Assembly (NCBI GenBank): GCA_045615345.1
Contig: JAZLER010000002.1
Location: 10,020 to 74,019 of the forward strand
Reading direction: 5' to 3'
Source: Fumia sp045615345
GTDB lineage: Bacteria > Bacillota > Clostridia > Oscillospirales > Ruminococcaceae
DNA length: 64,000 bases
Under the pieces are notes generated by a model. It had not been told where the DNA came from and did not search any database. It was given only the letters and a program-made list of their open reading frames with translations. Of the stretch, positions 60,282-64,000 are shown piece after piece (position 1 is the stretch's first letter; each line of letters starts with the position of its first letter). A program made the translations under genes and the position numbers.

Positions 60282-61040
60282 ATGAACAAAGAGCAAAAGG
60301 AAAAAGATTATTTTCTTGCCGGTATAAAAAATCTTATTGAGCTGTCGCAAAGGCAGGACACTATGAGGTTTTCGGGATTTCTTAATGAAACCGAACGCGC
60401 TCTGGCTGAACCTTTAGTAAAAAAGAGTAAGGTTTTATATAAATTTTACGGAGGATTTCCCGATGCACAAAGGGTTGTGCTCGGAGTTTTTCCTGAAGGT
60501 TATGAGGCGCTTGATGAATATTTCCCGATATCAGGCTTTACGGTGACCTTTCCCGAAAACTATAAGCTTTCACACAGTGATTTTCTCGGAACACTTATGG
60601 CTCAGCAGATAAAAAGGGAAACGCTCGGTGACATAGTAATCTGTGACGGCAAGGCTAACATTTATGCGTTGGAAAAAATAGAGAAAGTAATTTCGACCCA
60701 GATAGACAAAATAGGTGGTGTCGGGGTTACCATAACAAAAGGGATTGATAATCCCATAGAAGTTTTGCAGAAGTTCAAATCCATCAAAGGAACACTTGCT
60801 TCATTAAGGCTTGATGCGGCAGTAGCTCTTGTGACGGGATTAAGCCGTGAGAAGGCGGCTATGCTTATTTCATCAAAATGTGTTTTCCTTAACTACCTTG
60901 AAAAGACACAGGCCACTGCAAAACTTAATGAAGGGGACATTCTTACTGTACGCGGTTACGGGAAATATAAACTTACCAAGATAGGAAACGAAACGCGTAA
61001 AGGAAGAACAGGCGTAATTTTTGAGGCTTATATAAATTGA
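60282..61040 (+). CDS. ylmH: YlmH-type S4-domain RNA-binding protein
   Basis: 252 aa with an N-terminal YlmH region (RFSGFLNETERALAEPL), a central RNA-binding part and a C-terminal S4 domain (about 180-240, LRLDAAVALVTGLSREKA and LNEGDILTVRGYGKY). YlmH homologues act on the ribosome in quality control in B. subtilis. Starts 4 nt after sepF without a strong own site, so probably coupled. In the division cluster between sepF and divIVA as usual. Confidence 0.93.
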   Translation: MNKEQKEKDYFLAGIKNLIELSQRQDTMRFSGFLNETERALAEPLVKKSKVLYKFYGGFPDAQRVVLGVFPEGYEALDEYFPISGFTVTFPENYKLSHSDFLGTLMAQQIKRETLGDIVICDGKANIYALEKIEKVISTQIDKIGGVGVTITKGIDNPIEVLQKFKSIKGTLASLRLDAAVALVTGLSREKAAMLISSKCVFLNYLEKTQATAKLNEGDILTVRGYGKYKLTKIGNETRKGRTGVIFEAYIN

Positions 61041-61068
61041 TAATATTTTGGGAAAGTAGGAATTTGTT

Positions 61069-61818
61069 ATGAGCAGATCAATGAAAACTTTTGAAAAATC
61101 AGCATTCGGATATCGTCCTGAAGATGTAGACAATCATGTTGATGAATTGAATCGTCAGATTGCTACTCTGGAGGCTGAAAAAGAAGAATTGGTTGCTAAA
61201 ATGAGAGTTTTGGCTGAAAAAATCAATGAGTACCGCAAGGACGAAGCTGACCTTAAAGATGCTCTCCTCGGTGCACAGAAGATGGGAAATACTATTATTA
61301 ACGAAGCTAAAATGAAAGCTGAAGCAATGATTGCGGAAGCTTCAACCCGTGCAGACCGTTTGGTTTATGATTCTCAGAAACAAGCTGAAGAAGCTATTAA
61401 TGCTATCCAGAAGCAGGTTGATAAAGAGAAGAAAGCTTTGACAAAAATGCAAAAAGAGGTTTCCGATTTCAAATCCACACTGCTTGCTACCTATAAACGC
61501 CATCTTAATCTTATCACAGGTTTACCTGAAGTAGAGGAAGAAAAAGAAGATGTTGCTCCACAGGTGAAGGAAGAAGTTTTTGAAGAAGTAAATGAAACTT
61601 TTGAAGCACCGTCAGAAGAAGCTGAAGAAATTTCTTTTGTGGAACCTGAAGAAGAAACTCCTGCTCCCGTTGAGGAAGAAGAGGAGGAAGAAATTTCCAC
61701 AATGCGTTTTGATAAAGTTGAGGCAGAAGAAGATAAACCCACTTTTATACCTGCACGCAAAACTGCATTTGAAGAAAAATTCGGCGAACTTAAATTTGGA
61801 AGAAATAACAATAACTGA
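61069..61818 (+). CDS. divIVA: DivIVA domain protein
   Basis: 249-aa coiled-coil protein that marks curved membrane at the poles and septum. The N-terminal domain (FEKSAFGYRPEDVDNHVDEL) is followed by coiled coil (about 30-140) and a highly acidic Glu/Pro/Val tail (160-225), longer than in B. subtilis DivIVA. Ends with FEEKFGELKFG. Last gene of the yggS-sepF-ylmH-divIVA cluster; a hairpin follows. Confidence 0.93.
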   Translation: MSRSMKTFEKSAFGYRPEDVDNHVDELNRQIATLEAEKEELVAKMRVLAEKINEYRKDEADLKDALLGAQKMGNTIINEAKMKAEAMIAEASTRADRLVYDSQKQAEEAINAIQKQVDKEKKALTKMQKEVSDFKSTLLATYKRHLNLITGLPEVEEEKEDVAPQVKEEVFEEVNETFEAPSEEAEEISFVEPEEETPAPVEEEEEEEISTMRFDKVEAEEDKPTFIPARKTAFEEKFGELKFGRNNNN

Positions 61819-61822
61819 TAAA

Positions 61823-61848
61823 GGTTGCCGCATTAAATTGCGGCAACT
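61823..61848 (+). terminator. Hairpin between divIVA and lspA
   Basis: 9-bp stem GTTGCCGCA / TGCGGCAAC with a 6-nt loop. The tail TAATTTTAC is only weakly T-rich, so this may be a partial terminator. Confidence 0.55.
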
Positions 61849-61875
61849 AATTTTACTGTTGTGCGGAGGTAAAAT

Positions 61876-62358
61876 ATGAAAAGACATATCGCACTTTTAA
61901 TGTCAGCAATACTGGTTGTAATGGATCAGTTTTTTAAGATTCTGGCGATGGATAAGCTTGAACCTATCGGCTCGTTGCCGATAATTCCCGATGTTTTTCA
62001 CCTCACATACATTGAAAACAGAGGAGCTGCTTTTGGTATGATGGAGGGAAGAAAACTGATACTTATCGGCCTTACCGCAGTGGTTTTGCTCGTGGCAGTT
62101 TTCTTGGTTTTAGCGGGTAAACTTGAAAACGACAATCACTTATTGTTTTCCGTCTGTGTTATTTTAGGCGGCGGTGTCGGCAATCTTATTGACAGAGTTT
62201 ACAGAGGTTTTGTAGTCGATTATATACATCTTAAACTTATTAATTTTGCTGTTTTCAATTTTGCTGATATCTGCGTTACACTCGGTACTGTATGGCTTTT
62301 AGCTTATCTTCTTCTGGATATAAAAAAAGATATGTCGGGAGAAATAAAAAGTGCTTGA
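61876..62358 (+). CDS. lspA: Lipoprotein signal peptidase
   Basis: Removes signal peptides from lipidated prolipoproteins. 160 aa, four membrane helices, catalytic aspartates in GGGVGNLIDRVYRGFVVD and FNFADICVT; also NRGAAFGM. GGAGG site. Stop overlaps rluD by 8 nt, the usual lspA-rluD pair. Confidence 0.97.
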   Translation: MKRHIALLMSAILVVMDQFFKILAMDKLEPIGSLPIIPDVFHLTYIENRGAAFGMMEGRKLILIGLTAVVLLVAVFLVLAGKLENDNHLLFSVCVILGGGVGNLIDRVYRGFVVDYIHLKLINFAVFNFADICVTLGTVWLLAYLLLDIKKDMSGEIKSA

Positions 62359-63259
62359 GTTTTTGGTTGAAGATATTTTTAATGGTGAACGGATAGATGT
62401 TTTCTTGGTTGAAAAGCTTGAGGGTAAAACTCGTTCCGCCGTACAAAAAATGCTTGCTGATGGTATGGTTAAACTGAATGGCAATTGTGCAAGCAAAAAT
62501 GCAAAGCTTAAATCGAAAGATCTGGTAGAGGTTACTTTGCCAGAACCCAAAGAGCTTGATGTTATTCCGCAGAACATTCCCCTTGATATTGTTTATGAGG
62601 ATGACGACTTACTTGTTGTTAATAAGCCAAAGGGAATGGTAGTACACCCCGCCGCAGGGAATGAGGATAAAACCCTCGTGAATGCGCTTTTGTATCATTG
62701 CAAAGGTTCCCTTTCGGGGATAAATGGTGTAATCCGTCCCGGAATTGTGCATAGAATAGATAAAGATACAAGCGGACTTTTGATTGTTGCAAAAAATGAC
62801 ACATCGCATATAAATCTTGCAAAACAAATTGAAGAACACAGCTTTACCAGAATTTACCACGCAGTGGTTTATGGCAATGTAAAAGAAGATGAGGGGACTG
62901 TGAAAACCCTTATCGGAAGGCATCCGAAAGATCGTAAAAAGATGGCGGTTGTCGCAAAAGACGGAAGAGTTGCCGTTACCCATTTTAAGGTTCTGGAAAG
63001 GCTTGAAGGGTTCACCTGTCTTGAGCTTAAGCTTGAAACCGGCAGAACGCATCAGATAAGAGTGCATATGGCATCTCTCGGTCATCCCGTTGCGGGCGAT
63101 TCCGTGTATGGACCAAAAAAGGTTATAACTTCGCTTGATGGCCAGTGCCTGCACGCAAAAGTTATTGGATTTATACACCCTCAAACGGGTGAATATTTAG
63201 AATTTGACAGTGATTTACCGCAGATTTTTACAGATTTTATTAAAAAACACAGACGGTAA
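62351..63259 (+). CDS. rluD: RluD-type 23S rRNA pseudouridine synthase
   Basis: 302 aa: N-terminal S4 domain (about 13-70, RIDVFLVEKL and MVKLNGNCASKN), catalytic domain with the Asp in HRIDKDTSGLL, and TGRTHQIRVHMASLGHPV. GTG start inside the lspA end with GGGAG. Modifies large-subunit rRNA; which of the RluD/RluA/RluC positions is targeted cannot be told. Confidence 0.94.
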   Translation: MLEFLVEDIFNGERIDVFLVEKLEGKTRSAVQKMLADGMVKLNGNCASKNAKLKSKDLVEVTLPEPKELDVIPQNIPLDIVYEDDDLLVVNKPKGMVVHPAAGNEDKTLVNALLYHCKGSLSGINGVIRPGIVHRIDKDTSGLLIVAKNDTSHINLAKQIEEHSFTRIYHAVVYGNVKEDEGTVKTLIGRHPKDRKKMAVVAKDGRVAVTHFKVLERLEGFTCLELKLETGRTHQIRVHMASLGHPVAGDSVYGPKKVITSLDGQCLHAKVIGFIHPQTGEYLEFDSDLPQIFTDFIKKHRR

Positions 63260-63280
63260 AAGAAAGGGTTGGTAATAAAA

Positions 63281-64000
63281 ATGGATGCAGCTTTGAAAAA
63301 AGAACTTATGAAAAAAGCTTGTAAAATAAGAATGGGGGTTATTGAGGGTACTTTCAATGCAAAATCAGGTCACCCGGGAGGTTCTCTCTCAATTGCTGAT
63401 GATCTGGCTTACCTTTATTTTGCTGAAATGAATGTTGACCCCAAAAATCCTGATATGAAGGATCGTGACAGATTTGTGCTTTCCAAAGGACATACTGCAC
63501 CTGCACTTTATGCAACTCTTGCTCTCAAAGGTTTTTTCCCTGAAGAGGAACTTAAAAATCTTCGTCATATAGGCTCATTTTTGCAGGGCCATCCCGATAT
63601 GAAACATATCCCCGGCGTTGATATGTCAAGCGGTTCTCTCGGCCAGGGAATTTCTGCAGCTTGCGGTATGGCGCTTTCTGCAAAAATTTCAGGGGACAGC
63701 TACCGCACATATGCAATTTTAGGCGATGGTGAAATCGAAGAAGGTCAGGTTTGGGAAGCCGCTATGTATGCTGCTCACTACAAACTTGACAACTTGGTTG
63801 CTTTTGTTGACGTTAATGGTCTTCAGATCGACGGTCCTACAAGCGAAGTTATGTCAGCAGAACCTATTGACAAGAAATTTGAAGCATTTGGCTTTAATGT
63901 ATATGTAATTGATGCTCACGATTACGAACAGATTGCAGAAGCAGTTGAAAAAGCTAAAAACAAAAATGGCAAACCTACTGCAATTATCTGTAAATCAGTA
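63281..64000 (+). CDS. Transketolase, N-terminal subunit (partial, runs off the window)
   Basis: 240 codons visible from ATG 63281 (site AGAAAGGG) with no stop before the window end. Thiamine-diphosphate features: SGHPGGSLS, LSKGHTAPALYA, GSLGQGISAACGMA and the GDG motif GDGEIEEGQVWEA with FVDVNGLQ. This matches the N-terminal half of split transketolases common in Clostridia; the C-terminal subunit gene would lie just beyond the window. Moves two-carbon units in the pentose phosphate pathway. Confidence 0.93.
   Translation, partial: MDAALKKELMKKACKIRMGVIEGTFNAKSGHPGGSLSIADDLAYLYFAEMNVDPKNPDMKDRDRFVLSKGHTAPALYATLALKGFFPEEELKNLRHIGSFLQGHPDMKHIPGVDMSSGSLGQGISAACGMALSAKISGDSYRTYAILGDGEIEEGQVWEAAMYAAHYKLDNLVAFVDVNGLQIDGPTSEVMSAEPIDKKFEAFGFNVYVIDAHDYEQIAEAVEKAKNKNGKPTAIICKSV

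Noticed and set aside
1..64000. CRISPR array, prophage or complete insertion sequence
   Set aside because: No regularly spaced repeats, cas genes, phage structural genes or transposase were seen anywhere in the window.

Overview
The window is a stretch of low-GC Firmicutes chromosome, almost certainly a spore-forming member of Clostridia (an Oscillospirales-like gut organism would fit; this is inference from gene content). Signs are the pro-sigma-E operon spoIIGA-sigE, spoIIP, a T-box leader on thrS, sigma-A type promoters (TTGACA-17-TATAAT), strong AGGAGG ribosome binding sites with many TTG and GTG starts, the asp23-like/fakA-like/recG and miaB/ymcA-like/mutS/mutL/miaA/hfq gene orders, sepF-ylmH-divIVA-lspA-rluD, and a dockerin-bearing surface protein. 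No rRNA, CRISPR array, complete insertion sequence or prophage is visible. Most of the window is housekeeping sequence packed at over 90 percent coding.

Layout. 1-8.7 kb: valS, a flavoprotein, T-box-controlled thrS, an orphan degenerate histidine-kinase-like protein, ung and a flavin reductase. 8.7-11.2 kb: acpP and the spoIIGA-sigE operon, bracketed by two small unrelated cysteine-rich genes (47 and 75 aa), each with a sigma-K-like promoter motif. 11.2-12.0 kb: a small cassette of a SLOG-like protein and a divergent XRE regulator, bracketed by two identical 30-bp terminators. 12.0-22.1 kb: radical-SAM pair, rarA, glyA, a secreted EEP-fold protein, secG, rnr and a CNNM/CorC-type membrane protein with a possible pseudoknot leader. 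22.1-25.1 kb: accessory island with a MITE-like element, XRE controller, EcoRI-type adenine methyltransferase and a DUF262-HNH nuclease. 25.1-30.4 kb: hydrolase, membrane-anchored murF and ddl, tRNA-Lys, spoIIP. 30.5-38.1 kb: asp23-like, fakA-like, recG, murC and a triple cohesin-like/dockerin protein. 38.1-50.1 kb: dispersed repeat, ttcA-like gene, then a long co-directional run from citrate synthase through a lipoprotein, two-component system, DUF1385, prmC, recA, recX, rimO, pgsA and cysE. 50.2-64 kb: miaB to hfq (tRNA modification and mismatch repair), a HlyD-like adaptor, the division cluster yggS-sepF-ylmH-divIVA, lspA, rluD and the start of a split transketolase.

How parts work together. 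Peptidoglycan precursor synthesis (ddl, murF, murC), translation quality (valS, thrS, tRNA modification enzymes), recombination and repair (ung, rarA, recG, recA, recX, mutS, mutL) and sporulation (spoIIGA, sigE, spoIIP) dominate. The most distinctive material is the methyltransferase/DUF262-HNH island, which looks like a controlled restriction-modification-type defence unit, and the cysteine-rich genes around spoIIG. One of these has its ribosome binding site buried in a perfect hairpin unless transcription starts inside that hairpin. All functional statements are from sequence reading; no database search was run.
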